A DNA stretch of 64,000 nt from Eubacterium sp. 14-2 (GCF_000403845.2 NZ_KE159568.1:310001-374000), one strand, 5' to 3'. Numbered from the stretch's first letter, positions 35,592 to 44,678 are shown. Notes: generated by a model not told the origin, from the letters alone. Made by a program: numbers and translations.

Positions 35592-37688
35592 TCATTTCTG
35601 CAAAGTGATTACATACACGGGATTCTGCCCCATCATCAGATGGTGGCTTCCCAGTTCTTTTGCCCTGGCTACCGTCACCTGCACGATTTCCTGACGGGCA
35701 AATTCATGCTCCTCCATCACTTCCATCACCTCTCTTAAGGTTTCCAGCGATATTACATTCAGAACAATCCGCACTCCGGGAGATTTTCTCCACAAAATGT
35801 CCAGAATGTCCCTGAGTTTTCCGCTGCTTCCCCCAATAAATGCATGGGTGGGAGCCGGCAGTTCTTCCAGCGCTTTTGGCGCTTCTCCTGCTGTGATTTC
35901 CACATTCCATGCCCGGTGACATCTTCTGTTCTTCTCAATCAGCTCCAGTGCTTCCGGATTTTTCTCAACTGCACATACTCTGCCCTGCAGAGCAATCCGT
36001 GCGCATTCCACTGCAATGCTTCCGGTTCCGGCCCCGATATCGTAGACAACGGAGTCCCGCTGCAGAGCCAGTTTTGCCAGAGAGACGCTGCGCACTTCTT
36101 CTTTTGTCATGGGTACCCTGCCCCGTACAAACATTTCATCGGAAATTCCATGGGAAACAGGAATTTCTCCGGCTCTCTTATGGATAAGCAGAACTGCCAG
36201 CAGCCCTTCCCGGTCAAAATCCAGAAACTGTTTTGGCTTCCCGGAAATAATTTTCTCTTCCGGATAACTCAGCTGCCAGCCCACATGCATTTCCACTGCG
36301 TCCATTCCATACTGTATAAGTTCCTGACTCAGCTTTTGCACACTGCTTGCCCCGTCCATCAGAACAAATACTTTCTCATGAATATTCAGAGTCCCGATTA
36401 CGTTCTGCTGCCTGCCGTGGAGGCTCATAAAAACCATATCCTCCCAGGGAATCCGAAGAAGCGAAGCCATATAAGGCCCGGAAGAAATTCCGCACAGGGA
36501 TTTTATTTCGTACTGATGTTCTTCCGTAATGCCTGCTTCCTCAAAAGCCTGAAACAGGCCTTTCGCTCCGCTGTAAAATCCCACATCCCCGGACAGCAGC
36601 ACCACAATTTGTCTGTACTCCGGATGTTCCAGAATAAAATCTGCAATTTCCGAACTTTTATACCTGTTTTCCATGGGCCTGCCAAACCCTTTCACCGTTT
36701 CCAGCATCCGGGCCGCGCCGATAATCACATCCGCATGTTCACAGGCACTGTACACCTCTCCGGTCATATTAGAGACGCTGCCCATGCCCATACCGGCAAT
36801 GGTAACCCTTCTGCTGATTATATCGGATGAATCCGGTTTCTGCTCCATATCCGCTTTCTGTAAATTTTTTCCGGTATATACGGGAACAGATTCCTGCGCA
36901 GATTCTTCCGCATACTCCAGGCCCAGTTTCCGCAGCACTTCTTCCATGGAACAGCCCTGCTCCCTGGGGCGGCGTATGGCCACTGTCTCCGCTCCCGTCT
37001 GCCGGGCTGCCGCCAGCTTCTGGGGATATCCGCCGGCCTCTCCCGTTTCTTTTGTCACCAGAATGGAAATCTTAAGTTCCTCCATCATGGCAATGTTTAA
37101 TTTTTCACTGAAAGGCCCCTGCATACAGATGATCTGCTTTCCTTTCAGGCCAAGGGCTCTGCACTGTTCCACCTGCTGGCTGCCTGGCAGAAGCCGTACA
37201 TAAATCCGGCTGATATCCTCAACGCCTTTTGCATATTCCGCCAGGGAATTGCCCCCGGTAGTGAGAAATATATTTCCCGTGGTCTGATTCAGATAAGCAA
37301 CGGCTTCCCTGTGGGTATCCACAAAAAGAATTTTATTTCTGCGGCAGAATTCCTGGTCCGGTTCCCTGCAGCTGCCCTGCCGCAGCAGACGCAGCGGTTT
37401 TCTTCCCTGACGGCTGCAGGCCGCCGCAATATTTTCCGAAACCTCCGTTGCAAAAGGATGGGTGGCGTCCACCACCGCCTGCCACTCTTTTTCCATAAGC
37501 AGCATTTCCATCTCATCCTCGTCCAGACGTCCGGTATGTACGGTGAGAAATTCAGAAAGATTTTCCTCCATCTGTTCCTCCCCGTATTCCGTGGCCACAC
37601 AGACGGTTACTTTCCGGTTCCGGCCCGCCAGCAGTTCCGCCAGCTTCCTTCCTTCCCCTGTTCCTGAAAATATCAGGATTTCCTGCAT
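35592..37688 (-). CDS. CbiJ-CbiE-CbiT triple fusion of the corrin pathway
   Basis: About 698 residues combining three enzymes. Residues about 1-245 are a precorrin-6A reductase (CbiJ/CobK: ILIFSGTGEGRKLAELLAG, VDATHPFATEVS). From about 290 a tetrapyrrole methylase domain (CbiE: VTIAGMGMGSVSNMTGE, LLSGDVGFYSGA) and from about 500 a SAM methyltransferase domain with CbiT decarboxylase features (VYDIGAGTGSIAVECARIA). Together they reduce cobalt-precorrin-6A and methylate and decarboxylate at C5/C15. CbiE-CbiT fusions are known as CobL; adding CbiJ is less usual. The ATG at 37688 has AGGA upstream; a start at 37724 would overlap cbiH. Confidence 0.92.
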   Translation of the reverse strand: MQEILIFSGTGEGRKLAELLAGRNRKVTVCVATEYGEEQMEENLSEFLTVHTGRLDEDEMEMLLMEKEWQAVVDATHPFATEVSENIAAACSRQGRKPLRLLRQGSCREPDQEFCRRNKILFVDTHREAVAYLNQTTGNIFLTTGGNSLAEYAKGVEDISRIYVRLLPGSQQVEQCRALGLKGKQIICMQGPFSEKLNIAMMEELKISILVTKETGEAGGYPQKLAAARQTGAETVAIRRPREQGCSMEEVLRKLGLEYAEESAQESVPVYTGKNLQKADMEQKPDSSDIISRRVTIAGMGMGSVSNMTGEVYSACEHADVIIGAARMLETVKGFGRPMENRYKSSEIADFILEHPEYRQIVVLLSGDVGFYSGAKGLFQAFEEAGITEEHQYEIKSLCGISSGPYMASLLRIPWEDMVFMSLHGRQQNVIGTLNIHEKVFVLMDGASSVQKLSQELIQYGMDAVEMHVGWQLSYPEEKIISGKPKQFLDFDREGLLAVLLIHKRAGEIPVSHGISDEMFVRGRVPMTKEEVRSVSLAKLALQRDSVVYDIGAGTGSIAVECARIALQGRVCAVEKNPEALELIEKNRRCHRAWNVEITAGEAPKALEELPAPTHAFIGGSSGKLRDILDILWRKSPGVRIVLNVISLETLREVMEVMEEHEFARQEIVQVTVARAKELGSHHLMMGQNPVYVITLQK

Positions 37689-37720
37689 ATTTTTCCTGTT
37701 TTCCAAAACCTTTTTGTCCC

Positions 37721-38458
37721 TCATTTCCTGCCGAGCTGATAACCTCTGGGGGTCACCATTTTTCCGTTGACCAGTTTCGTATCAGAATTTCCCACAAACA
37801 CCGTGGTAAACATATCGGTCTGCACATCCTGCAGTTCTTTTAAGGTATAAACTCTGCTGCATTCCCCTTCCCGCCCAATATTGGAAACGGTTCCGCATAC
37901 CGTGTCGTCCTTTTTGTGTTTCAAAAGAATCTGGCAGGCACGCTTTAAATAATCTGCACGCTTTTTGCTGGAAGGATTATACAGACAGATGGAAAAATCC
38001 GCCTGAGCCGCTGCTTTCAGCCTTGTTTCTATCTGCTCCCAGGGAGTCATCAGGTCGCTGAGGCTGATAACTGCAAAATCATGCATCAGCGGGGCTCCCA
38101 GTACGGCTGCTCCGCTCATTGCCGCGGTCACTCCCGGAACAATCTCCACTTCCACCTGGGGATACTGGCTGCTCAGTTCCAGAATCACGCCGCCCATTCC
38201 ATAAACTCCTGCATCTCCGCTGCAGATCATGGCAGTATCTTTTCCTTCCTGTGCCCTGGCAAAAGCAAGGTGGCACCGCTCCACTTCCTGCCGCATGGGG
38301 GTAGTGAGAAATTCTTTGTCCGGAAAATGCTTTTCCACCAGTTCCACATATACCGTATATCCCACAATAACCTGACAGCTTTTCAATGTTTCCGCTGCCC
38401 GCACCGTCATTTCTTCATAGCCTCCGGGGCCAATGCCCACCACATATAATTTACTCAA
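37721..38458 (-). CDS. cbiH: Precorrin-3B C17-methyltransferase
   Basis: About 245 residues of the tetrapyrrole methylase fold (VVGIGPGGYEEMT at the N terminus, CSGDAGVYGMGG, VPGVTAAMSGAAVLG). It performs the ring-contraction methylation at C17. No ATG is available: TTG at 38458 gives MSKLYVVGIGPGG with GGAG eight bases upstream, while the GTG at 38467 abuts that site; I choose TTG. It overlaps the cbiG end by eight bases. SYLSDLM-type substrate segment reads VISLSDLMTPWE. Confidence 0.93.
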   Translation of the reverse strand: MSKLYVVGIGPGGYEEMTVRAAETLKSCQVIVGYTVYVELVEKHFPDKEFLTTPMRQEVERCHLAFARAQEGKDTAMICSGDAGVYGMGGVILELSSQYPQVEVEIVPGVTAAMSGAAVLGAPLMHDFAVISLSDLMTPWEQIETRLKAAAQADFSICLYNPSSKKRADYLKRACQILLKHKKDDTVCGTVSNIGREGECSRVYTLKELQDVQTDMFTTVFVGNSDTKLVNGKMVTPRGYQLGRK

Positions 38459-39671
38459 ATACAACACTCCATTCCTGTTCTGCCAGCGCCAGCGTCATGC
38501 CATGTTCTGCAGTTTTTTTCTGCAGCAGGGCCGGCATATATTCTCTTCTGCTTCTTTCCATGGCGGCTTTTACTGCCGCCCGTTCACATATATTTTCAAT
38601 TCCCATGGTCTGTTTCACAAATTCCGAGGACGTGAAAGTTCCCGGCACCTGAGCTAATTCCTCCGCGGAAAAAGTATAAAAAGGAATCCGGTATTTTTCA
38701 GCAAACGCCAGAATTCCTCCTTCTTCTTTTTTCCGGTCCGCCGACGCCAGGCAGCAGACGCTCTCCGGAGCAATCCTCTGCTCTTTCAGCACCTTTTTCA
38801 CGAATCTTTCGATTTCCTCTGCTGATTTGCCCTTTCGGCAGCCGATACCGATAACCACTGCTTTGGGAAACAGGCACAGTGTACCCTCCTGTTCCCTGAA
38901 ATCATGAATTCCCGTGTAAATCCGGTAGTTTCCCCTCTCCGGCTGCGGCTTTTCCCTTCCGTCTCCGGGAACGGATGTTTCCGGCGTATTCTTTTCTTCC
39001 GGCCAGCCATCTTCAGCTTCATTCCATTCCTTCCACAAAAGATCCTTCGGAAAATTTCCCACCGGGGCAGCGGCGCTGCCAGAGGATTTCCCAGGCAGTA
39101 AAATTCCCGGCTTTTCACAGTAAAATTCAATCTTTTTCCCCCGCAGCACCGCGCCGGAAATCTCTTTTGCCAGCCTGCGGTCAGAAAGTACCAGTCCGTT
39201 TCCGGCCGCAAAGACATCCACGGCAAATTTTCCATACAAATCCGTGGCTGTGGTAATCACCGGGACTGCCGGAAGTTCTTCTGCCAGAAAAGCAGCCCAC
39301 CGGTTGCCGCCGCCCACATGGCCGGACAGAATGGGAATCACATAATTTCCCTGTTCATCCAGCACCAGCACTGCCGGATCTGTAAATTTATCTCTGACAA
39401 AAGGTGCGATGGCCCTGACTGCGATTCCCGCAGCCCCCACAAAAATCAGAAGCTGTGAATCCTCAAAGGCTTCCCGGCACCATTCCTGCAGAGACTGTCC
39501 CGGCATTCTGCCCATGCGAAGAGACAGTTCTGGCCTGGCGTTTTTCAGTTTTTCCCGTATCTTTTCTCCAAGGGCTTTTCCCCTTTCCGTGAAATAAATA
39601 ACAGAGGCCCGGTTCCGTTCCCTGTCCTGTCTCATGGACTTATTTCCTGTCTGTTCTCTGGAATTTTTCAT
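38451..39671 (-). CDS. cbiG: Cobalt-precorrin 5A hydrolase
   Basis: About 406 residues; opens the lactone of cobalt-precorrin-5A, releasing acetaldehyde, a step unique to the anaerobic pathway. The N-terminal domain shows LIFVGAAGIAVRAIAPFVRD and ILSGHVGGGNRWA; the C-terminal domain has AVVIGIGCRKGKSAEEIERF. A variable linker of about 70 residues separates them. Two ATGs (39671 and 39635) have nearly identical upstream sites because the region is a 36-base tandem duplication; the second start gives MRQDRERNRASVIYFTERG. Either may be used. Confidence 0.93.
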   Translation of the reverse strand: MKNSREQTGNKSMRQDRERNRASVIYFTERGKALGEKIREKLKNARPELSLRMGRMPGQSLQEWCREAFEDSQLLIFVGAAGIAVRAIAPFVRDKFTDPAVLVLDEQGNYVIPILSGHVGGGNRWAAFLAEELPAVPVITTATDLYGKFAVDVFAAGNGLVLSDRRLAKEISGAVLRGKKIEFYCEKPGILLPGKSSGSAAAPVGNFPKDLLWKEWNEAEDGWPEEKNTPETSVPGDGREKPQPERGNYRIYTGIHDFREQEGTLCLFPKAVVIGIGCRKGKSAEEIERFVKKVLKEQRIAPESVCCLASADRKKEEGGILAFAEKYRIPFYTFSAEELAQVPGTFTSSEFVKQTMGIENICERAAVKAAMERSRREYMPALLQKKTAEHGMTLALAEQEWSVVFE

Positions 39672-39704
39672 GGGATTACTTCCTGTCTGCTTTCCGGAAT
39701 TCTG
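39633..39704. repeat. 36-base tandem duplication at the cbiF/cbiG junction
   Basis: Units at 39633-39668 and 39669-39704 agree at 28 of 36 positions. Each carries an ATG with AGGAA about ten bases upstream on the minus strand, so the duplication supplies cbiG with two alternative starts and also encodes the last residues of cbiF. Confidence 0.7.
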
Positions 39705-40437
39705 TCTCGAACTCAGGATGATACAGCCTGCTTCTCTGATAGCTGCTGTGGGTTACCGCATCTCCCACAATCACCAGCGCTGTTTTGGAAATTCCATATT
39801 TCCGGCCGGTTTCCGCCAGGGTTCCCAGAGTACAGATATGTGCTTCTTCCTCCGGCCAGGTGGCTTTGTATACAAGGGCTGCCGGGGTATCTTCCCGGTA
39901 TCCTCCCTCTGTCAGACGTTTTGCCAGTTCCTCCAGCATTCCCGCACTCAGGAAAATTACCATGGTGGCCTGATGGGCCGCGAAACTTTCCACTGACTCT
40001 TTTTCCGGCACGGGAGTCCGCCCCGCCATTCTGGTGATAATCACGCTCTGGGACACATCCGGCAGAGTATACTCCAGATTCAGGGCAGCGGCAGCGCCGC
40101 AGAAGGAACTGACTCCGGGACAGCTTTCATAGGAAATCCCCTCCTGCTCCAGTATATCCATCTGTTCCCGCACCGCTCCGTATACACAGGGGTCCCCTGT
40201 ATGGAGGCGAACTGTCATTTTTTCTGCCTGCTCTGCTTCTTTCATCACCTGCATTACTTCTTCTAACGTCATTTGTGCACTGTTATAAACTTCACAGTCC
40301 GGCTTTTTTTCTTCCAGCAGCGCCGGGTTTACCAGAGAACCCGCATAAATAATCACATCTGCCTGCTGCAGAAGGCGCTGTCCCCGGACAGTAATCAAAT
40401 CCGGCGCTCCGCTTCCCGCTCCTACAAAATAAATCAT
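39676..40437 (-). CDS. cbiF: Cobalt-precorrin-4 C11-methyltransferase
   Basis: A 253-residue tetrapyrrole methylase: MIYFVGAGSGAPDLITVRG at the N terminus, RLHTGDPCVYGAVREQMD, and PGVSSFCGAAAALNLEYTLP. It methylates C11 of the corrin ring. Its ATG overlaps the cbiL stop by four bases and its stop lies four bases before the first possible cbiG start, within the tandem duplication noted above. Length and motifs are typical. Confidence 0.95.
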   Translation of the reverse strand: MIYFVGAGSGAPDLITVRGQRLLQQADVIIYAGSLVNPALLEEKKPDCEVYNSAQMTLEEVMQVMKEAEQAEKMTVRLHTGDPCVYGAVREQMDILEQEGISYESCPGVSSFCGAAAALNLEYTLPDVSQSVIITRMAGRTPVPEKESVESFAAHQATMVIFLSAGMLEELAKRLTEGGYREDTPAALVYKATWPEEEAHICTLGTLAETGRKYGISKTALVIVGDAVTHSSYQRSRLYHPEFETEFRKADRK

Positions 40438-41126
40438 AATTTCTGCTCCTTTACAATCAAAAGAGAATAATATCCTGCCTGTTCCGGAATATCCTCTGCC
40501 CGCCGGTAAATATGTTCTTCCTCCATGCCGCAGTTTTCCACCATGGATACCTGGCAGGAAGAAAGTCCGGAAAGCTCTTCTCGAATCTGTCCCAGCTTCC
40601 TGCCTGGTTTCATCAGCACTTTCGTGCCTGAAAGATGAATCCCTTCCTCAATTCCGTAAGTGGAAGGGATAATATGCAGCATCTGGGAATTTTCCACCAG
40701 CCCCTGATTCAGTTTTGCGGAAACTGCACAAAATGACGGAATTCCATTGATAATTTCCGTCTCATATCCCGCTGCCGCCGCCCGCTGGTGCATATAAATG
40801 TAAGTGGAATAAATGCAGGGGTCTCCAAGGGTCAGAAATGCAATGTTTCTGCCTTCGTCCAGCTCTTTTCTGATTTGCGCAAACGCTGCCTCATGGCTCT
40901 GCTCCAGCTTCTCTTTGTCTTTTGTCATGGGCATTTCCAGTTCCAGACACATTTTCTCTGCCGCTTCGGGCACTGCCTGGCAGACAATTTTATAAGACAC
41001 GGTTTCCTCTTTCTCACGTCCCGGCACTGCAAGAGCCCCGCATTCCTGAATTATGCGGACTGCTTTCAGTGTCAGAAGCTCCGGGTCGCCCGGACCCACG
41101 CCCACACCATATAATTTTCCTCTCAT
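40434..41126 (-). CDS. cbiL: Precorrin-2 C20-methyltransferase
   Basis: About 230 residues, tetrapyrrole methylase fold: GKLYGVGVGPGDPELLTLKA, FLTLGDPCIYSTYIYMHQR and IINGIPSFCAVSAKLN. It methylates C20 of (cobalt-)precorrin-2, the first corrin-specific methylation. The ATG at 41126 has GGAGG five bases upstream; an ATG at 41138 overlaps that site. It follows cbiD by 44 bases. Confidence 0.95.
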   Translation of the reverse strand: MRGKLYGVGVGPGDPELLTLKAVRIIQECGALAVPGREKEETVSYKIVCQAVPEAAEKMCLELEMPMTKDKEKLEQSHEAAFAQIRKELDEGRNIAFLTLGDPCIYSTYIYMHQRAAAAGYETEIINGIPSFCAVSAKLNQGLVENSQMLHIIPSTYGIEEGIHLSGTKVLMKPGRKLGQIREELSGLSSCQVSMVENCGMEEEHIYRRAEDIPEQAGYYSLLIVKEQKL

Positions 41127-41170
41127 AAGTTCCTCCATATTTTCTGTTTCTGACTGTTCAGAACCGTATT

Positions 41171-42370
41171 TTAAATTCCGTATATTTTTTCCAGAATCAG
41201 CTCTGCATTCTCTGTGCGACCCAGTTCTCCGTGAGAGTGATTTCTCCTGCCGTATTCACTGGAAAATACAATGGCTCCCACCAGGGTTCTGCCCAGGCTC
41301 CTTCGGTTCAGATGATACTGTATCCGCTCCATCACACGCTTCATGGTTATCTCAAGATAACCGCCTTCCTCTAACAGACGCACCCCTTCTTCTGTGGTGA
41401 CCGCCTCCATTACCTTCCGCAGCAGAGGCTCCGGCACTCTGGCCAGCACTCCGTTGGCAGTCAGAATCTCCAGCCTGGCGTCTGCATTCCGGGAATGGGT
41501 CTGAAAAATCCCTCCGGCCACCTTGATAAATTTACCGATATGGGACACAAAGAGCAGATGTTCCACCCCAAGCTCCACTGCCAGGTCGATGGTTTCTCCA
41601 ATAAAATTACTGCATTTTACCGCTTCCTCCAGGGACAGTAATTCTGACTGTCTTAAAAATTCCTGCCCGTAATTTCCCGGCGTCACCACAAGGCTCTTTC
41701 TCCCCAGCTCCACCTGCTGATTCATTTCCAGACGGATACTGGAAATCAGCGCCGCCTCGCTCATGGGTTCCACAATCCCTGTGGTGCCCAGAATGGAAAT
41801 GCCTCCTTCTATGCCCAGCCTGGGATTAAAGGTATGTTCTGCCAGGGCTGCTCCCTCCGGCACGGAAAGTTCCACCGTAAGCCCGCCTTCGTATCCCTGT
41901 TCCCGGCAGAGCTGTTCCAGCGCCTGTTCTGTCATCTGCCTTGGCACAGAATTGATGGCATAGGCCCCCGGCGGCTGCTCCAGGCCCGGTTTTGTCACAA
42001 TGCCAATGCCTGTCCCGCCGGTAATGACAATTTCCGGCTCCTGCCGGCGGGAAACCCTGGCGTACACCCGTACACCGTCGGTAACATCCGGGTCGTCCCC
42101 CGCATCTTTTGCAATGGCGCAGGACACAAACTCACGTTCCCTCCGGATATCCAGCACTTCCAGGTGCAGGCGGATTCCCTTCGGCGTCAGCAGATCCACA
42201 TAATCCGCCCGTTCCCCTGTGAGCAGCATAAAAGCTGCAGCCCTGGCTGCCCCGGCGGCACAGCTCCCGGTGGTATAGCCAAACTGCAGCCTTCTTCCCT
42301 CTGAAATTTTGCAGTAATTTTCCAGTCCGGTTTCCTGCAAATGGCCGGACTGCCTTGAATTCTGTTCCAT
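41171..42370 (-). CDS. cbiD: Cobalt-precorrin-5B C1-methyltransferase
   Basis: A 399-residue enzyme specific to the anaerobic cobalamin route. Family motifs: RLQFGYTTGSCAAGAARAA near the N terminus, KDAGDDPDVTDG, GTGIGIVTKPGL, GGISILGTTGIVEPMSE and LFVSHIGKFIKVAGGIF. It heads the operon cbiD-L-F-G-H-J/E/T, behind a good promoter (42456-42484). No cbiC, cobalt chelatase, cbiP or SUMT gene is in the window, so those steps must be encoded elsewhere. Confidence 0.96.
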   Translation of the reverse strand: MEQNSRQSGHLQETGLENYCKISEGRRLQFGYTTGSCAAGAARAAAFMLLTGERADYVDLLTPKGIRLHLEVLDIRREREFVSCAIAKDAGDDPDVTDGVRVYARVSRRQEPEIVITGGTGIGIVTKPGLEQPPGAYAINSVPRQMTEQALEQLCREQGYEGGLTVELSVPEGAALAEHTFNPRLGIEGGISILGTTGIVEPMSEAALISSIRLEMNQQVELGRKSLVVTPGNYGQEFLRQSELLSLEEAVKCSNFIGETIDLAVELGVEHLLFVSHIGKFIKVAGGIFQTHSRNADARLEILTANGVLARVPEPLLRKVMEAVTTEEGVRLLEEGGYLEITMKRVMERIQYHLNRRSLGRTLVGAIVFSSEYGRRNHSHGELGRTENAELILEKIYGI

Positions 42371-42455
42371 AAATCTCCTGCCGGTAATACCGTTCTATGT
42401 TCTGTTTCTGCTATTTACAGTCTGCTATTGCAGGCTATTGGGTAAATATATTTTA

Positions 42456-42484
42456 ATTATAATTTTCTTTTCCCAAAAATGCAA
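42456..42484 (-). promoter_or_regulatory. Promoter of the corrin operon
   Basis: On the minus strand: TTGCAT, a 17-base spacer and a perfect TATAAT, about 86 bases before cbiD. The leader it would give is too short for a standard cobalamin riboswitch of about 200 bases, and I see no conserved riboswitch core between it and cbiD. The rest of the 42371-42792 gap holds one copy of a direct repeat and a hairpin. Confidence 0.65.
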
Positions 42485-42545
42485 CTGTCCGCTGAAAAAT
42501 AAGGGGTATATTTCTTCCGGCCCAAACTTTTCTCTTGCAAATGCA

Positions 42546-42584
42546 CGGGAGTTTGACAGCTGAATGATTAAAAAAACACTTGCA
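42546..42584 (+). repeat. 39-base direct repeat, copy next to queF
   Basis: Identical at 35 of 39 positions, in the same orientation, to 44862-44900. It begins CGGGAGTTTGACAG and ends AACACTTGCA. The two copies bound the queuosine cassette. Sequence outside the repeats is not similar. Reading on the plus strand after this copy gives a 68-codon frame with no recognisable product. Confidence 0.8.
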
Positions 42585-42758
42585 GGCTCCATAATACCTG
42601 CTTTGGCAATCCCAGGCTCTGGATGTTCCTTCCAGGACTGTACCGGACTGATCCCTTTCACACCTGAAACCGAAGCAGAACCGGAATCTTATGAAGATAT
42701 CTATCCCTGTCTTCCGCCCGGAAATCTTATCACTTATAATAAATTTTCGGATACGCCA

Positions 42759-42784
42759 GATGCCCCGTAAGACCACGGGGCATC
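42759..42784 (-). terminator. Hairpin downstream of queF
   Basis: An exact 10-bp stem (GATGCCCCGT with its complement) and a six-base loop, starting nine bases after the queF stop on the minus strand. No T-run follows, so it may terminate weakly or protect the 3' end. Confidence 0.55.
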
Positions 42785-42792
42785 CAAATCTG

Positions 42793-43263
42793 TTATCGGT
42801 TATCTACTTTTTCGGGATACATGTCATGATGGGCGAGACGGTCATAAGCCATTTCCTCCCATTTTGTCCCTTTCTTTCCGTAATTACAGTACGGATCAAT
42901 CGAAATGCCTCCTCTTGGAAGAAATTTCCCCCAGACTTCAATATACTTCGGTTCCATAAGATTTATCAAATCTTTCATAATCTTATTGCAGCAGTCCTCA
43001 TGAAAATCTCCATGATTCCTGTAAGAAAAGAGATACAGTTTCAGGGATTTGCTCTCAACCATTTTTCTATCCGGGACATAAGATATGTAGATCGTCGCAA
43101 AATCCGGCTGTCCCGTAATCGGACAGAGAGATGTAAACTCCGGACAATTGAATTTCACGAAATAGTCATTGTCCATATGTTTATTTTCAAAACTTTCAAG
43201 TACCTCCGGCGCATAATCCATTTGGTATTTTGTCTGTTTTCCAAGTGCATGTAACTCAGACAT
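42793..43263 (-). CDS. queF: NADPH-dependent preQ0 (7-cyano-7-deazaguanine) reductase
   Basis: A 156-residue unimodular QueF that reduces preQ0 to preQ1 in queuosine synthesis. [17 protein letters not shown] carries the catalytic cysteine and aspartate; [20 protein letters not shown] is the family QueF motif with substrate-binding glutamate and catalytic histidine. It directly follows the transporter gene (one base apart). queD and queE are not in the window. Confidence 0.95.
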   Translation of the reverse strand: MSELHALGKQTKYQMDYAPEVLESFENKHMDNDYFVKFNCPEFTSLCPITGQPDFATIYISYVPDRKMVESKSLKLYLFSYRNHGDFHEDCCNKIMKDLINLMEPKYIEVWGKFLPRGGISIDPYCNYGKKGTKWEEMAYDRLAHHDMYPEKVDNR

Positions 43264-43950
43264 TTAATGTTCCTCCTTCACTTTAATCTTTCTTGCCAGA
43301 TATACGAAAGGTGTATCGCAGAAAGCAACAATTGCCTTAAACAGATACGTTGTAAGCAGAATACTCACAAACACCTCCGTGTCATACACACCCCAGAAAG
43401 CGGCAAACGTAAACACCAGCGTATCCACAGCCTGGGAAGTCAGAGTCGAACCACAGTTCCGAAGCCATAACCTTCCCTCATTGTCGCCCGTTTTTTTCCA
43501 GATGAAATGATAAAGCGCAACATCTATCGTCTGTGAGCAGATATATCCCAGTGTGCTTCCTAAAACCACCCTCGGTACAAAACCGAACAGCATGGTCATA
43601 GACTCATTCATGATATCGTTTTCATTCGGGACAAACCTGAGCAGCCCCTGTGTTCCCACCAGGAAAACAGCAGTTGTAAACAGACCGATGTAGACTGCTT
43701 TCTGCGCCGCTTTCTTTCCATACTTTTCTGACAGGATATCCGTCACCAGAAAACTTGCCGCATAAAGCGTATTCCCCGCAGTGGTTGAAAGCCCAAGAAT
43801 ATCCACATTTTTACACACCTGTATATTGGCAAGAATCGCTGAAATTGCCGTAAACACATACAGCCCTGTCCTTCCAAACATTTTGTAGGCAATCACTACC
43901 GAAAAAAGATAAAAACCAATTGAAAGTATAAACAAAACAGAATTTGTCAT
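43264..43950 (-). CDS. Queuosine precursor transporter (YhhQ/VUT family)
   Basis: A 228-residue membrane protein with about six helices. SFLVTDILSEKYGKKAAQKA is the family signature (conserved D-x-x-x-E-x-Y-G), and the C-terminal half contains STLTSQAVDTLVFTFAAFWG, also typical. Members import preQ0/preQ1 or queuine. It overlaps queC by four bases and abuts queF, so the organism can probably both make and salvage the precursor. Substrate is inferred from family and neighbours. Confidence 0.92.
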   Translation of the reverse strand: MTNSVLFILSIGFYLFSVVIAYKMFGRTGLYVFTAISAILANIQVCKNVDILGLSTTAGNTLYAASFLVTDILSEKYGKKAAQKAVYIGLFTTAVFLVGTQGLLRFVPNENDIMNESMTMLFGFVPRVVLGSTLGYICSQTIDVALYHFIWKKTGDNEGRLWLRNCGSTLTSQAVDTLVFTFAAFWGVYDTEVFVSILLTTYLFKAIVAFCDTPFVYLARKIKVKEEH

Positions 43951-44639
43951 TTCTTCTCCTCCTCATATTCCGCCGGATCCTGGATTTTGTTTAGTTCAAA
44001 CGCTTTCCTCCTGTCCATACAGGTGGCGCATTTTCCACAAGGCTTTTCTCCACCCTCGTAACAGGACCAGGTAAATGCAAAGGGCGCCTGAAGCCCCATC
44101 CCTGTCCGGACGACATCTGCCTTATGGCTGTACAGAAATGGAGCCTCAATTTCCAACTGCTTTCCGCTCCCTTCATACACTGCCCGGCTAATTGCTTCAT
44201 GAAATGCTTCTGAAGTATCCGGGTACGCATTTCCCGCGCTGTCATCCGCATGCGCCCCATAATAGATCTTCTCACATCCATCCGCCAGCGCAACAGACGC
44301 CGCTGCCGCCAGAAACAGCCCGTTCCGGAACGGAACATAGGTAGAAACCGGTTTTCCAGTACTCTCCTGAAGCTGGGATGCATATGTGCCCCTGGGAATT
44401 TCTCCCCTTCCCTCCAGTAATGTACAGTCTGAACCCGCAAATATCATCCCCATATCCAGTTCCTTATGTCTCACATGATAATGCTGCGCAATCCTCCGTG
44501 CCGCTTTCAGTTCATTGCTGTGCTTCTGCCCATAAGAAACAGACAGGCTCAGCACATTCTCATAGCCATACTTCTCTACGGCAAGCGCCAGACAGACTGT
44601 CGAGTCAATGCCGCCGCTTGACAACACCAGTACTTTCAT
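43947..44639 (-). CDS. queC: 7-cyano-7-deazaguanine (preQ0) synthase
   Basis: About 230 residues; converts CDG to preQ0 with ATP and ammonia. N-terminal PP-loop LVLSSGGIDSTVCLALA, HADDSAGNAYPDT in the middle and the zinc site CYEGGEKPCGKCATCMDRRKAF near the C terminus (four cysteines). The ATG at 44639 has GGAGG seven bases upstream; a start at 44657 is less likely. It is the first gene of the cassette behind the promoter, riboswitch-like element and terminator. Confidence 0.96.
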   Translation of the reverse strand: MKVLVLSSGGIDSTVCLALAVEKYGYENVLSLSVSYGQKHSNELKAARRIAQHYHVRHKELDMGMIFAGSDCTLLEGRGEIPRGTYASQLQESTGKPVSTYVPFRNGLFLAAAASVALADGCEKIYYGAHADDSAGNAYPDTSEAFHEAISRAVYEGSGKQLEIEAPFLYSHKADVVRTGMGLQAPFAFTWSCYEGGEKPCGKCATCMDRRKAFELNKIQDPAEYEEEKK

Positions 44640-44678
44640 ACATTTTCCTCCAATCACAGTTCAGCCGTACAAAAAAGC

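Noticed and set aside
42564-42770. 68-codon plus-strand frame after the 39-base repeat
   Set aside because: No ribosome site, no recognisable domain, and it begins inside the repeat; the PETEAEPESYEDIYPCLPPG stretch looks protein-like, so a small relic cannot be fully excluded.
42585-42784. Cobalamin-riboswitch-like sequence upstream of cbiD on the minus strand
   Set aside because: It has scattered GGTG and GGATCAG-like pieces but lacks the conserved core and box order, and lies upstream of the best promoter rather than within the leader.
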